DNA of 64,000 bases from contig CM039505.1 in the NCBI GenBank assembly GCA_022432975.1, positions 21,893,338-21,957,337 of the forward strand. Reading direction: 5' to 3'. Both the position numbers and the translations under genes were made by a program. Every line of letters starts with the position of its first letter. The first letter of the stretch is position 1. This stretch comes from Begonia masoniana (Eukaryota > Streptophyta > Magnoliopsida > Cucurbitales > Begoniaceae). This document shows positions 9,405 through 21,050 of this stretch, in pieces. The notes beneath the pieces are model-generated. The model made no database searches. It was not told where the DNA came from and saw only the letters and a program-made list of their open reading frames with translations.

Positions 9405-11657
9405 TGTAGCACCTGGTTCTATCGAACCAGCCTTTTATTATTAAAGTAATACACTTGACTAGGTAATGAATTAAATAAGGTTATTGAACAACTTGTTAAG
9501 GGTATTAGAGTAATTTACAATTTTCAAAAGTTGGATAACGTATTTAAGGATAAGGGTTGGGTTTAATGCACTGTAGCCGCCACCCCCTCTCATACTCTTC
9601 TCTTCGGAAACTTTCAGCTCAAGCAGCCGAGCTCTCTAGGCGATTCTCCTCGCTCGGTTCTCCTTCGACTTAGGTAAGTTTCTTTTCCTTATTTCTCTTG
9701 TGGTATAGTGGTGAAATGCCTGGAGGATTGCAATGTGAGGATTTTGAGGATGCTGAGATTGAGTGTAGATTCGGGTTTTAGCGATAAGTAGGAATGCTCG
9801 GGTAGTAGAGTTTCTAGCTAGATTTCTCGAACCTCTGTTTTATATTTTGAAAGGTTTAGTGAAGCCTTGATTTATATTCTGTATGAACTTAGGTGAACAG
9901 ACCTCCGAAGTAGCTACCAACCAAACAGATTTCCAGGAGCCAGGTAAGTAAAGTATTGCTTGTGCCTTCGGGCCTACATCACAAAACAGTAGGTTTATGT
10001 ATGCTTGAACGTTTCTATTGTCCATGCATCATGTTTTGTTAAAAGTTACGAAAATGAATTTCATGTAAGGAATGGTAAGGTATGAACTGTATGCGACAGA
10101 CAAGCTATTAAGGGAACTAATCCACCCCTTAACTTATGAAGGGATTTAGACATTGGGAGAATTGATCCCACTCCCAAGGGAACCATGGGATCAGATCAAG
10201 TGTTAAGGGAATTCATCTGCCCCTTAATTAAGTAGGAGGATGTAGACATTGGGAGAATTGATCCCACTCCCAAGGGAACCATGGGATCAGATCATGTTAT
10301 GAACGAATGCGTATGCCACTGAGATGAGAAAAATAGAAACTGCATATTTAGGAGTTTAAGTTCAGCATTTTACTTCATTCATATACTGCTTTACTTACTT
10401 AGCATTAGGCTAATAGATGAGTTTTGTGATGTAGGTGAAGAAGTGTTAGCAGGTGTGTCTCCTGATCGTGTTGAGGAATAGTGGACGTTGGAGGAGTGCA
10501 TTCAGGCTTCGGCATGGTAACTGATGGGGCGGTTTAGCATGTTGTCTACAGATGTGGAGGTTTAGTGGATAATGATTTAATCGAGTATATGAAGTTTTTA
10601 GTAAATGAGATTACAGCTATTTGACTTTGTTTTCGAGAATTTCTTATTTTCATGTTTTTACCGATTTTGATCAATACAATGACTTGGAGTGTTATGAATG
10701 GATTTTTGGTAAAATGTTTTAAGTCTGTTAGATAGTCGAAGCTTTCTTGGGTTATAGACAGGTTGTTTAGTCCATTGGTAGGAATTGAATAATTTTTGTA
10801 TCAGTGGATATGTGTAGAGGTTTATTGCGTTCTGTGGAAGGAAATCGTGTTGATGTCTATCGGAAGAAGGAAGTCTATCGGTAGATGTGGTGTGTCAGTC
10901 TGTCGGAAGATGAAAGTCTATCGGCAGATGCCTTAAGGAGTCACGTGAGAAGCACGTGTCGGCAAATGTAGTCTATTCGATCGGAAGGTGTAGAGTATTA
11001 AATCGTCGAGTAGTGATCGGCAGGTGTAGTCTGAGAGAGTTAAGGGGTTTTGTCGTTTAGCGAATCGGAAGATGTAGAGTAATCTGTTTGTCGTAGTGAA
11101 TCGGAAGATGTAGTGTATGTTTTAATTCTATCGGAAGGAGTCATATTGTTGTTATCGGAAGATGTCGTGTGTTTATCTATTGAGAGATGAAATTGCGCTG
11201 ACTTCATCGGCAGATGAAGTTATGTTGACTTCATCGGCAGATGAAGTGGTGTATGAAGTTCTCACGACTTCATCGGCAGATGAAGTTGTGGGTGAAGTCG
11301 TGTAGACGTCATCGGCAGAAGCCTTTGGTTTTCTACTTCTGCTTCTTCTGTTGACTTTGTCGTCGGCAGATGAATTCGACTTTTGTAATTCCTTGAGTAG
11401 TCCATCACTTAAAACCTTAATTCTTTTGACCGGACACTTGAAATATTTCCATTAATCTTTCCAACAATATTTTCACCGCTAGTTTAATCCCATTGTAGTT
11501 TTAAATAATTTTTCCGCTGCAAGGTTTTCAAATGTTTTGAACGTTTAGTAAACGTCAAATTTTGTATGTCGAATGAAGTTTTAAATTTATTTGAAATTTC
11601 TTAGTCATGGTCAAGTAATGAGTAGCGAACCGGGTTCAGATAACTCGGGGCGTTACA
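9405..11657 (+). repeat. 3' LTR of element A
   Basis: It has the same 2253-bp length as the 5' LTR. Visible differences include several substitutions around 10635-10645 and at about 10747, 11002 and 11197. The motif array recurs at about 10859-11374. Confidence 0.95.
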
Positions 11658-12515
11658 GATAAAATTTTGACTCCACAAAGTTAACGAAAACAAAAAGACA
11701 ATTGAAAACCAACGATGTTTATTTTTCGAAAAAAAAATCAAGCAACATAACGATTAATTTTTATAAACCCCAAAACATAAAAATAAACGGACATAACAGA
11801 ATTTAAAGCTAAGTCTCCCGAAGCTCTCTTATGTCATACGTAGCTGCCTAGATTCACCATTTCCCTTAATCCTAAATGCTAAGCACTACGGCGTCTTCCC
11901 CAAAAATTTTGACAAAGTAACGCCTGAAAATGGCGCCTCCAAAATGTTAAGTACCTGCAAACAAATAAATTCTCAACCAGATCCAAAATACTCTCACTCA
12001 ACTATCCAACATACAAAATCTCCAAATAGAAGTAAAGAGGGTAAATTCACATCATAGGGCGACACATCACCTTTAACTATGACTATATACAACCAATACA
12101 CATAGCTATACAATAACTTTAAAAAACATCAACCAAAAAGAGTTATGCATTCCCATCACTTCCACAAACAGACATCTACAATAAACTACCAAAATACAAA
12201 GTCCCACATCTCCCGAAGACCATGGTCGAGATGCTACGACAACTGCCCTCACTGGCACGCCCCGTGCATCTCTGACTGCTCCCAAGTCCTGGCTGACTCA
12301 CTTAGCTCACCTGTAACCGCGTCGTTACCTACACCACAGAACACACACACACTCGTAAGCTTACACTTAGCAAGTAATAAATAACGAATATAAACATGCA
12401 CACAACACTCACACACAACCCTAACACATGTTGTTTCTACTCGCTCAATTGTGATCAATTCATTCTCATTTTCGGAATCGTAGACGTACATCTCTCGTAG
12501 AATTCCATTCTACTC

Positions 12516-12624
12516 GAGACACCCAGCGTACGTCTCTCACGAGACACCCAGCGTACGTCTCTCACGAGACACCCAGCGTACGTCTCTCACGAGACACCCA
12601 GCGTACATCTCTTACGAGACACCC
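12516..12624. repeat. 25-bp minisatellite in B LTR
   Basis: About 4.4 copies of ACGAGACACCCAGCGTACGT plus CTCTC are present, nearly perfect here. The matching arrays in B' (58307-58415 and 62588-62696) have diverged more, which suggests recent homogenisation in this copy. Confidence 0.9.
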
Positions 12625-12654
12625 ATGCCTTTCATACTCACAATTCAAACTATG

Positions 12655-12800
12655 CATGCCACTCACACAATACTCAAACACCAAACAACAAACAACAACC
12701 AAGCATGCCACTCACACAATACTCAAACACCAAACAACAAACAACAACCAAGCATGCCCACTCACACAATACTCAAACACCAAACAACAACCAAGAATTC
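12655..12800. repeat. 49-bp minisatellite in B LTR
   Basis: Nearly three copies of a 49-bp unit start with CATGCCACTCACACAATACT and end in a CAA-rich stretch. It is followed by further CAAACAACAACC words. It is conserved at 58446 and 62727. Confidence 0.9.
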
Positions 12801-12921
12801 ACCAAACAACAACCAAGAAATTCATTTCCACCTTACTTAATACAAAACAAAGAAACTATCAAACAATAAATTCTACCGTTCCGTGGTGTAGGCCCGAAGG
12901 TGACAAAACACACAATCTATT

Positions 12922-12929
12922 ACTTACCT
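12922..12929 (-). promoter_or_regulatory. Splice-donor-like AGGTAAGT in B LTR
   Basis: On the minus strand this is the perfect 5' splice consensus AG/GTAAGT, followed by the CCTTCGGGCCTAC block. About 590 nt further along the minus strand is GGTGTAGGT (near 12327-12335), which resembles a 3' splice site. The same arrangement occurs in the other long LTRs. Confidence 0.5.
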
Positions 12930-13728
12930 GGCGTCCAAGATCGCTGAGGATTCTCGGTTCCCTATCCACCTACAGCTCGACCTACGACAAATATTCAAAC
13001 TTCATTAAATCAAGCCTACATTTACCAATTTACTCTCAAACTACTATTTCTAGCCTAACCCAACTAAAACCTAACAAAACAGCCACTAATTTGGGTTCGG
13101 TAAAAACCGACCCAAAACTTCGAACGCGCGTAACTTTTGCGTCAGATATCGGAATCGAACGATTCCAACGGCTACGTACTCCTCTAATAACCTAGTTTAA
13201 TCTGCCAAAAGAAAATTTAAAACAAATAACCCTAGCTAGGTCAAAACTGGCAAAACCTGAACTGCCCTAAATCAGAAATTTTCTCCTTCCCAATTTTCCA
13301 TCAATTTTTACTCGTTTCCTCACCAATCAACCACCCTCACACCCAATTAGTATAATCCAACGAGATTCTAAGGCTTTACTTAGCAAAACCCGAATTGCCC
13401 ACATTGTAGCCCTCGGTTTTTCACTCAATTCGAGATCACCATTGCTCGGAAACCCTCACCGCCGTTAAGCTCGGCCATTTGACGCCAAGAACGGCCAAAA
13501 GTAGCCAGTAATTAGAGCTCAATCGAGCTCGTCCCTCTCGCCCTTAAACAGAGACAGAACAGGGCAAAAAAAATCGAGCTTACCGTTTGGTTTGTGCACG
13601 GAGAGAACCGAAACGTCGCCGTCGTCTGGCCGGAGAACGTCGAAAATCGGCGGTGATTGCTCCACCGATCGTCGCCCCTCTCTCCCTCCTCTGATCGGGT
13701 CTTCGGCGCTCGACGCTCGACCCTCGAA

Positions 13729-13755
13729 CGATAGAATGGCAAAGCCATTCTGTCG
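13729..13755. repeat. 12-bp-arm hairpin in B LTR
   Basis: The arms (13729-13740 and 13744-13755, loop AAA) pair with a single T/G wobble. In the B' copies at 59521-59547 and 63801-63827 the arms are perfect. It lies about 240 bp from the minus-strand LTR start, in the promoter-proximal part. Confidence 0.8.
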
Positions 13756-13984
13756 TTTTGTTTTATTTATTTTTATTTTTTAATAATAATAATAACAACA
13801 ATAACATTATCATTTTGCCTTTCCAAACATTACCATTTTGCTCTTCCAAAAATTCCGTTAAATCCCATTCTTAAATTAGAAATTTTAGTAAATTGACTCT
13901 CATCCCGTTCTTTTAATTACTTTACCTTTTTATTATTTTCCTAAGATTCATAACTTTATTAAATCTAAAGCCTCGTGTGTTACA

Positions 13985-15041
13985 GTAAGGGTGTTTTGGG
14001 TGGCCAATTACGGTTAAATAGCTTTTTCTCTTCATTCTTCCATGGAGGTTTGGGCTTGTCTTGATCTAGGTGCCTAGGTGGAAATTTAGTCTGAAAGTTG
14101 GTCTTGCGCTTTCGCTTGACTTGTCTTTCCAACATGAGGGCAAGTTGTATGACCATGTCCATGGCCTCCAATTGTTGAACTTCAACCGCGTCGCCAATAT
14201 CACAATTCAAACCTTGGATAAATCTCGAGATGAGTTGTTCTTCAGGCTCATCAATAGCGCAACGCATATTGAGAGTGTAAAATTCCGTGAGATACTCATC
14301 AACCGAGAAAGAATTTTGCTTAAGGTTGTGAAGTTGATGGAAGAGTTTGTGTGTATAATGTCGGGGAACGAACCTCTTGTGCATTATGTTTTTCATGGAA
14401 TTCCATGTTGAGACAGCGTAACCTAATGTTCGCATTCTTTGGTTTTTAAAGTTGGACCACCACAGTGCTGCGTGGCCCGTTAGTTCAAGAGAGGCTAATT
14501 GGATCTTAACTCGATCGGAGTAATCATGGCACTCGAAAACTCTCTCTACCTTATCAATCCAATCAAGATATGCGTGCCCGTCACATGTTCCATTGAAAGG
14601 GGGAATGGACATCTTAACATTACGGAGGTCTTCGTTGTCCCTACGACGATTTGGTCGGTACTTTTCATCATCTTCCGTCCAATTCTCATCCTCTGAATTA
14701 ACATAACGTGGTAAACTTCTTTGGGGTTCAACCCATTCCTCTTCCTCTACGAGTGGTTGATAAGGTACTCTACGCCTAGGGCGTTCAGGGATAATCCTAG
14801 AAGAGGTCTCTTAAGAAGGAACCCGTTCATGGGGGTCTCTACGGGGAGGATTTGTGACAAGTGCTTGGACTTGTTGGGCAAGGTTATTAACTAGGCTTGT
14901 TAAGGCATCGATTTGTCCTTGCATGCCTCCTTGTGCACTAGTTTCACCTTAGTGACGTGTGTTTTCGGGTGGGGGAGTATCCCTAGCCCGATTTGATTTA
15001 AGGTGCGGTGGATCGCGATTAAATCCACTTCGATTAGTCAT
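13985..15041 (-). pseudogene. gag of element C (N-terminal part, broken)
   Basis: The frame runs from ATG at 15041-15039 to the B insertion. It encodes a retrotransposon gag N-terminus with a polar leader, then the capsid core with PPFNG, HAYLDW and AALWW motifs, then a basic region. It carries in-frame stops at 14949-14951 and 14811-14813. It ends at the GTAAG target site of B rather than at a natural stop. The zinc-knuckle portion expected next is found at 57240-57300, in the same frame once the B insertion is removed. This lineage (C/E) differs from elements A, D and G in sequence and in having a much shorter LTR. Confidence 0.8.
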
Positions 15042-16028
15042 AGTTAAGTGTTTTAATTAAATTCAAAATATTGTCTAAATTAATTTTTTCTCAAATTAGT
15101 GCGATGTTTATCTTCTTAATGTCTTAGGTAATTTTTAGTCACTAAGAATTAATCTTAGCTAAGACAAAAGGAAAATAGGGATCATGCTAAAATAGGTAAA
15201 CAACTTAACAATTCTAATAAACACTTAGCAATTTAACTAAAGAAATGAATATTTTTAGTAATTACTAATCACCACAAATTTCAATAAAAATTCAACCAAG
15301 TTATCAACTTTTATCTAAGATCACTTAGAGTAATATTAATAAAAACTAATTAACTATAAAAATAGCAAGTATTAAAATTTAGAACACCAATTAAATCAAG
15401 ATAATATGCTGAAATTTCATTCAAACATAGCAGAATTTTCTATGAATGTTTAGCTCAATAATAATCCGATTTTGATAATAATAGCTCTAAGCCGATTTTA
15501 AGCACCAAAATTTTCAGAAAATTAATATAGTGAATGGACAATATCTAAGTGCTAAAACAAGGCTCAAATGATAACATGATAAGCTAAATAGGTTAAGCAA
15601 AATATACTAAGAAAACCGTGAGAAAACTAAGCGAGATGTGAACCGGTTTTGTAGTTTCAACTTAGGCCGATTTCATGCTTCATTTTCTACAATATTTCCA
15701 GCCAATTTTTAACTTAGATTTAGGTGGAAATGTTGATTCAAAACAAGGAAAATTAAAGGGAAAATCTGAAACACAAAACAAAGATAAACCGAGAACAAAT
15801 TAATGAAAATGCAATACTAACCTTGGCCGATTTTAATCCATCTTGCATACCATATTTCCACAATAGTTCAAGCAATAAAATGACATTAAAAATGGTATAA
15901 AATATATTAGTTTGGTTAGCACAAAGTTAGATCCGAAATTAATGATAAAATGCAATGAGTCGCTATCCTGGTTTTGTGTCGATTTTTAACTATTGCCAAG
16001 GCACTAAAACGCATAATGGGAGCCTTGT
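15042..16028 (-). mobile_element. Leader of element C between primer site and gag
   Basis: This is roughly 1 kb of A/T-rich sequence without any coding signal. It contains several diverged repeats of a GGCCGATTT word followed by ATATTTCCA (near 15665-15710 and 15830-15870). It is presumably the 5' untranslated leader or packaging region. Confidence 0.65.
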
Positions 16029-16041
16029 GGCTCTGATACCA
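16029..16041 (-). other. Primer-binding site of element C
   Basis: On the minus strand this reads TGGTATCAGAGCC, a perfect initiator-Met site two bases from the LTR end at 16044. Confidence 0.9.
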
Positions 16042-16043
16042 CT

Positions 16044-17538
16044 TGAAACGGGATCCCTTAGAAAAAGAATCAGTGTACAACACACAAAAGATAAGAAAAG
16101 TGCTCAGTGGTGAGTGTTGTGCAAAACTTAAATAAAGAGAAGAAAATGATGAAAATGAAATGCAATAAAAATAAAATGGAGTGAGATTATGCAATGGCCG
16201 ATTATCACATATTAAATGATGAAATGAATTATGAAGAAAAATAAAAGAAAATGGGATGAAGAGAAGAGAAGAGAAGATGGCCGAAGTAATAAAGATGCAA
16301 AATAGATGAAAGAAATGGCAAATAAAATAAGTGAATGTGAGTGGAGTGTGGCCGAAATGTAAAGAGTGGAAGTGTGTGAAAGTGATGGCAAGAAAGTAAG
16401 GAAAATACCCTTGGCGGACTCGTAGAAAGATCTTACTGGTTAAGCTCTCGAGTGAACGATTTTCCTGGAGGAAAAACGACCACCGTAGGCCGGGATTTTC
16501 GTTCTCAACTCGTACTCCCAATGGAGAGGCGAGGGAAAAGTTAAGAGCTATCCTAGCAACCCAAGCTAGGTTAGCAATGGAGGGCTTCTCCACTTGGTTC
16601 AAGATAACCAAGGAAAACCCCTAAGGAAACAACCTTGGAAGAATAGGGAAATAGTAGTGTATAAATTTAGGCAAAAGTATTTTACACACACCAATGCAAT
16701 GCTTAAATAGGAAACCTAAGGTGGATGAGAGTTTGGCAAAATTTGGAGGAGAAATAGGAGCCATTGATGGAGTGAAATCGGCGGCCCATGATGAAGGAAT
16801 CCGTGTGCGCCAATCCCTGGCCGAAGGTGAGGCGCGCTGCTGAAGATGAGCGGTGGAGATGTGCCAGCTAGGCGATCCGTGGCGCATGCCAAACGTGAAG
16901 CTGCTGCCCGCTGAACGTGCCTGCTCGCGCCTGCTGATGAAGCCTTCGCGCGCCTGCCCGCCTAAGCCTTCCTTGCCCATGCGCGCGCCAGCAGCGATTT
17001 CCACTTGATTTCGAGCCATCCCTTAATCAAAGGATGAGATTTTCCCAACTCTTTTATCCATGCCTCCACTAACTCATGTACCTGCAAAATCATACCTTCA
17101 CAAGTGAGCTCTTGTTTGGGCTAAGGCTTTCCTAGGGCTTGATTTGTTAAGGTTCTTTCCTTAGCTTGAAAATTTGGTTTAATATTTCTTCAACCCAACA
17201 TCTACCACATTCATCTAACCCTAACCACACAATCTAATGCATGATATGCAATTTATAAAATTCTTACAAAAAAGGCTAATGTACGCCAATGAGTTTAAAA
17301 ATTAAAATTACACGTTTAAGGCCCGGGAAGACAAATTCCCATAGGGCTGTCAGAATGCTCCGTGTGTATGCTCCAATGAATGACATGACAAGGTTTCTCC
17401 ACATCTTCTGAGGTCGGCTCCCAAGTGAAGTCCATAATGGAATCAAAATCTGCAAAAAGAGACAATTCATTAGAACATTGAGTGATTAAATTTTGTGCCC
17501 GGGTTTGTGATCTTGTGACGGGCCTCCGAGGCATGTCA
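16044..17538 (-). repeat. 5' LTR of element C
   Basis: This 1495-bp LTR starts TGACATGCCTCGG at 17538 (minus) and ends GTTTCA at 16044. It is similar to 52369-53849. The first 220 bases (minus) retain an open frame that in the 3' LTR copy is the tail of pol. It has a GAAGAGAAGA simple repeat near 16258-16278. The right flank CATGC does not match the left flank of the other LTR (TGGCT), so the two LTRs do not bound a simple single insertion. Confidence 0.85.
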
Positions 17539-18012
17539 CATGCATAGCTGAGTGTTCTAGAAAGAGGGAGTGATCTACAAATTGAAGAATGATAGTACAA
17601 TGATCATGGGAGAGAGAAAGGTGGCCAAAAGTACATGTTGTACTCGGCCACCCTCGACCATCCATGTGGCCAAGCACCATTGGGTGCTTATGAGCTGTTT
17701 TTCCTTTCTCTTTCTTGCTAAACCCTAATTGTAATTTGGGGAGGGGTATTTAACCTCCTCTTAACTGCTGGGGCAACCACTTTACTTTGAATCCCACATT
17801 TTAAGATTGCTTTGTGCAAATTTTGACTCCTTTATTTCTTCTCTACGGTGAGTGAAATCCGAGAGAGTGAGTGAACTTTGTTGCTAATTTGTGAGGGTCA
17901 AATTGGTAGCAGTCTTTTGTAGCCTTCCACCTCCTTCATTGGCGTGGAAATACCCCAGCAGTTGTATTCCATCCCTCTCTTTCGCAAGTTAGAGTGTTGT
18001 TCTTCTCAAGAT
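17539..18012 (+). mobile_element. Remnant of the 5' LTR of element E, left part
   Basis: This non-coding stretch continues, across the element F insertion, at 26080-26361. The joined sequence ends just before a primer-binding site at 26364, so this is probably the 5' LTR of element E, its start removed by C. It weakly resembles 51800-52090. The CAAGA at 18008-18012 is the left TSD of F. Confidence 0.55.
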
Positions 18013-18202
18013 GTAACACCCGATTTTACTGGTTTTCAATTTTCCGTTACATGATGCCATTTTCGTAAATATAATAAATTAAACCCGATTTACGAACGAG
18101 AAGTTTCATTAGAGCCCTAGGAATTTATGAGGATTTTAGAGGAATAAAGAAGTCTTCAAAAATCCAAATCGATAGGGTAACACCCGAGTTTCGACTTTCC
18201 AC

Positions 18203-18210
18203 TATATAAG
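18203..18210 (+). promoter_or_regulatory. Candidate TATA box in F LTR
   Basis: TATATAAG lies about 190 bp into the LTR and is conserved in the 3' LTR at about 23769. The position is suitable for an LTR promoter. Confidence 0.5.
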
Positions 18211-20129
18211 GTTAAAGTCGTAAATATAGCAAAATAAGTCTGTTTTGCGAACAGATGGTTTTATTAGAACCCCAGTAATAAATTGGAATTTTTGGCAAAA
18301 TAAAGAAATTTGGAGAAACCGATTCGATTAACAAAATAACGAAATAGATAACGAAATAATAGAAAATCAAGTAAGGGCAAAACAGTAATTACCAAGTTAA
18401 GTTTTATAAAATATTAAAAACACTCCCTCCCCTACTCATTTTCTATATTCGCGAAGGAAAAGCTCCAGAGAGCTTTTGGGGCGATTTCTTCTCCCCCACG
18501 GCGATTTCCTCTAAGCGCCGGCCAACGTTCCTCTAAACTCCGGCGACTTTTTCACGTTTTCTTTAGCAATCGACATTCTAGGTAAGCTTCGAACGTTTGG
18601 ATGATTTAGTTTCCAGTTTAGGGCTAGGAAACGATTGAAACTTTAGTTAGGGTTTTCTTAAAAAACGTAGATTAAGGTTTGAAATCGATAGGTTTACCGT
18701 GATTACGCCTCTAATGGATGTATTGATGGTTATTTGACATAGTTAGTCAATGTATGGATGAATGTTAGGGTTTTGGTTGTTGGAGGTTTAGAAATGTCGA
18801 GCATGAATTGCTAGACGAAATACCTCAATAAGTTAAATTAGAGTTTTAATAAATTTCCTTTAGTTAAGGGTTTCGTTAGTTTTGAAAATTTGACAGTTTA
18901 AGCCTAGTTTTAACGATGATTACTATGAACTGGTTTAGGTGGACAACGCTCGTGGACAGAGCTCAATACGCTAAGGAAGTGAGGTAAGTCTTCGTAACTT
19001 ATTTGGCCGATCCGGCCTACACCATAGGAGAGTTAATTGTTCGAGGATATTGGTGAAGCGATTATTAGTGTAGGTTGGATGGGTAGTCTAGAATAATTGT
19101 TATGTTAGAACGTTTTTTTCATTAGGTTCTATGTATTGTTTATGCTTTTCTTACTTTTATTGTACAACTCCATGTTCATGCATCTTGTTTTGCAAGCTAG
19201 CACGAAAAATGAATTTCCGTATACATTTTCATGAAAAGAAACGACTAAAAAAAATATGAATGTATGTAATTACGGTCATGTCGGGGTAGGGTTCAGACAT
19301 GGCTCTCCTGAGTGGAGGAGCATGTTTTTCCCCTGGTAGATGGAAAGGGCTATCTAACCGCCAGATGTGCCCTTTTTATCTGGTGAGAATAAACCCCCGG
19401 TGATGCCCATGATATGTAACTAAAGAATTAAAATGAATGCATGATTTTATGAACCGCATACACATGGCACGCATTTGCATTTACGAGGATTTACTGAGCC
19501 CCTTTAGCTCATAGGTTATTTCCATGGTGTAGGTGATTTTGAAATAGGTGAGGAAGATGTCCTTCCACCCGACGTGTGAACTGGTTGAAGAATGATGCAC
19601 GTGGAAGTGCGTTGGGTAGTCGTTGCGTATTTTGACTTGTGGGAGTGTGCTTGGCAGTCGTTGCGTATTTTGACCCGTGAGAGAAAGGTTGTATAGGTAT
19701 TTTGACACGATAGGTTAAATGATTTGAAAAATGTATAGATAGTGTACTTTGATTGACTAGTTTGGAGTTTTATGTTGAAAATGGCATTTGTATAGTTTTT
19801 GTAAAACGAATGTATAGAATGTCTAAGTGATGGTTTTATTTTGAAAGTTTACTAGAACTGGTTGGATATTTTAAACTCGTAGGGATATATTCAGTTTTTA
19901 AAGGGATCCATGTAGTTTGTTTTTTTGAAATTTGGCTACGTTTCCTAATATGTTTCAAGTAGGTTTTTGGATGATGGATGAAATGGAGAAATGTATGAGG
20001 GTGGATGAAAGGGAATGGTGGAGGATGGAATTTGTGAAGTGTGTGTGTTTGTTGTGCAGGGAATTGGAGAAAAAAAAAAGAAAAGGGGAAGGAAGGTAAG
20101 TTCTGTGGATTTAAAAATCCAGAGAAGTT

Positions 20130-20313
20130 GCCGATCGATCGCCAGGGAGGGCGATCGATCGGCCTGCTTTGGCTACTCTCTAGAAGAAATTTCAGAGCGT
20201 ACGCCGATCGATCGCCTGGTGAGGGCAATCGATCGGATGAGTGTGATTGCCAGGGGGCGATTGATCAGGCGATCGATCGCCTGGAAAATAAATGCCACAG
20301 CCGATCGATCGGC
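20130..20313 (+). repeat. GATCGATC palindrome cluster, F 5' LTR
   Basis: About seven palindromic words such as GCCGATCGATCGCC and GCGATCGATCGC occur within 184 bp, at 87-95 percent of the LTR. Each is CpG-rich although the flanking sequence is AT-rich. The 3' LTR cluster (25758-25951) has gained or lost one unit relative to this one. Confidence 0.9.
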
Positions 20314-20444
20314 TATACAAATTTTGGGCGAAATGCCATTTTTGCCCACGGCTTCTTCACTGTGATCTCCACTATTTGCTATATAGTTTATTTGAAAAAT
20401 TTTAAAGGAATTTTGAGGTATAGGCTTAGGGGACGTGACAATTA

Positions 20445-20456
20445 TGGTATCAGAGC
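20445..20456 (+). other. Primer-binding site of element F
   Basis: TGGTATCAGAGC lies four bases after the LTR, a perfect initiator-Met match. Confidence 0.9.
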
Positions 20457-20601
20457 TTCCAGGTTTTAAAATCGGTTCTGTAGACTGCTCGACTGCACAG
20501 CCACTACGCAGACATTCTTCCTCAACTGTAAGTAAGTTTTTAAGTTTTCTTTTTTTGATTTCTTAGATCTGTTGTTTTTCAATTTTTATAGAATTTCAAA
20601 A

Positions 20602-21050
20602 ATGGTTCGTAAAGATAACGATAGGGATGCGAGGGACGACACCATAGATCTATTAAGAGGTGTCGTTGCCCAACAAGCTCAACATCTAGACTAACAAGCG
20701 CAACATATAGATTGGCAATTCCGCCAGCTTGAAGCATTGATAAACCGAGAGGGCCCTAGAACATAAGTGGTAATTACTCCTAGTAACCACGGCATAGATA
20801 GGTTCCGCATAAAATTTTAACAAAGAGGTGTTAAAAGGTCGTACGAGGGAAGGAATGGCCGGGGTAAAGGGAAACAGACACAAGGAACTTCACAAAAACC
20901 CCAGTATGGAGATTGTAGATTAGGCACAGATAGGTGCTTTCGATGTGATGGGATTGGCCACTATGTCAAGGATTGCCCGAAGCTAGGCAGAGACCAATCG
21001 GGCAGAGATCAGAAAAATGTTAAATCGAAGATGCTTGCCCTGACTGGATA
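20602..21050 (+). pseudogene. gag remnant of element F
   Basis: The start resembles the start of G gag (MVR..NDRD, then DDTID and repeated QAQH). A zinc knuckle CFRCDGIGHYVKDC is at 20935-20976 in the same frame. Only 111 codons separate start and knuckle, against about 316 in element A, so the capsid core is deleted. In-frame stops lie between. This could produce at most a nucleic-acid-binding fragment. Confidence 0.75.

Larger units (their letters stand above)
2477..11657 (+). mobile_element. Complete Ty3/gypsy element A
   Basis: This 9181-bp element has two 2253-bp LTRs differing at roughly ten sites by eye. It has an initiator-Met primer site, one uninterrupted gag-pol frame and a polypurine tract. 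It is flanked by GATAA (2472-2476 and 11658-11662); the empty site exists in the paralogous B' LTRs. All parts needed for mobility are present and the LTR identity points to a recent insertion. The long LTR, the GPF...FHVSML module and the C-terminal EEATWE motif fit the Tekay/Del group of plant chromoviruses (inference). Confidence 0.95.
11658..13984 (-). mobile_element. LTR of element B, main part (left copy)
   Basis: This continues the LTR begun at 2388 after the A insertion. On the minus strand it starts TGTAACACACGAGGC at 13984. It matches B' right LTR (61645-64000) more closely than B' left LTR, for example in the TAA/CAA repeat near 13780, so it corresponds to the 5' LTR. Short open frames here, including those present in all three copies, have no recognisable domains and are treated as chance. 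GTAAG (13985-13989) follows as TSD. Confidence 0.9.
18013..20440 (+). repeat. 5' LTR of element F
   Basis: It starts TGTAACACCCG and ends GACGTGACA. A second diverged copy of its header begins at 18176. It has a TATATAAG box at 18203-18210, donor-like AGGTAAGC (18580) and AGGTAAGT (18982-18989), GGCCTACACCAT near 19013, and GTGTAGGTGAT near 19528. A cluster of GATCGATC palindromes lies at 20130-20313. Confidence 0.9.

Noticed and set aside
12145..12384. Open frames of 60-180 codons in B LTRs, conserved in two or three copies
   Set aside because: They are in non-coding LTR sequence, have low-complexity or repeat-derived content, no recognisable domain, and are shared only because the LTRs are copies.
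12655..12800. CRISPR-like array of 49-bp and 25-bp repeats
   Set aside because: Units are contiguous without unique spacers, and the sequence is eukaryotic; they are minisatellites.
13592..13783. Cys/Arg-rich short frames near 13592, 59384 and 63664
   Set aside because: They lie in the GC-rich promoter-proximal part of the B LTR, with no start context or domain support, and diverge with frame-neutral changes.
20015..20469. Arg/Asp/Ser-rich frames over the GATCGATC clusters (also 25605-25990 and 50541-50980)
   Set aside because: The palindromic repeats read open on both strands and in several frames; peptides such as repeated DRS are a by-product of the repeat.
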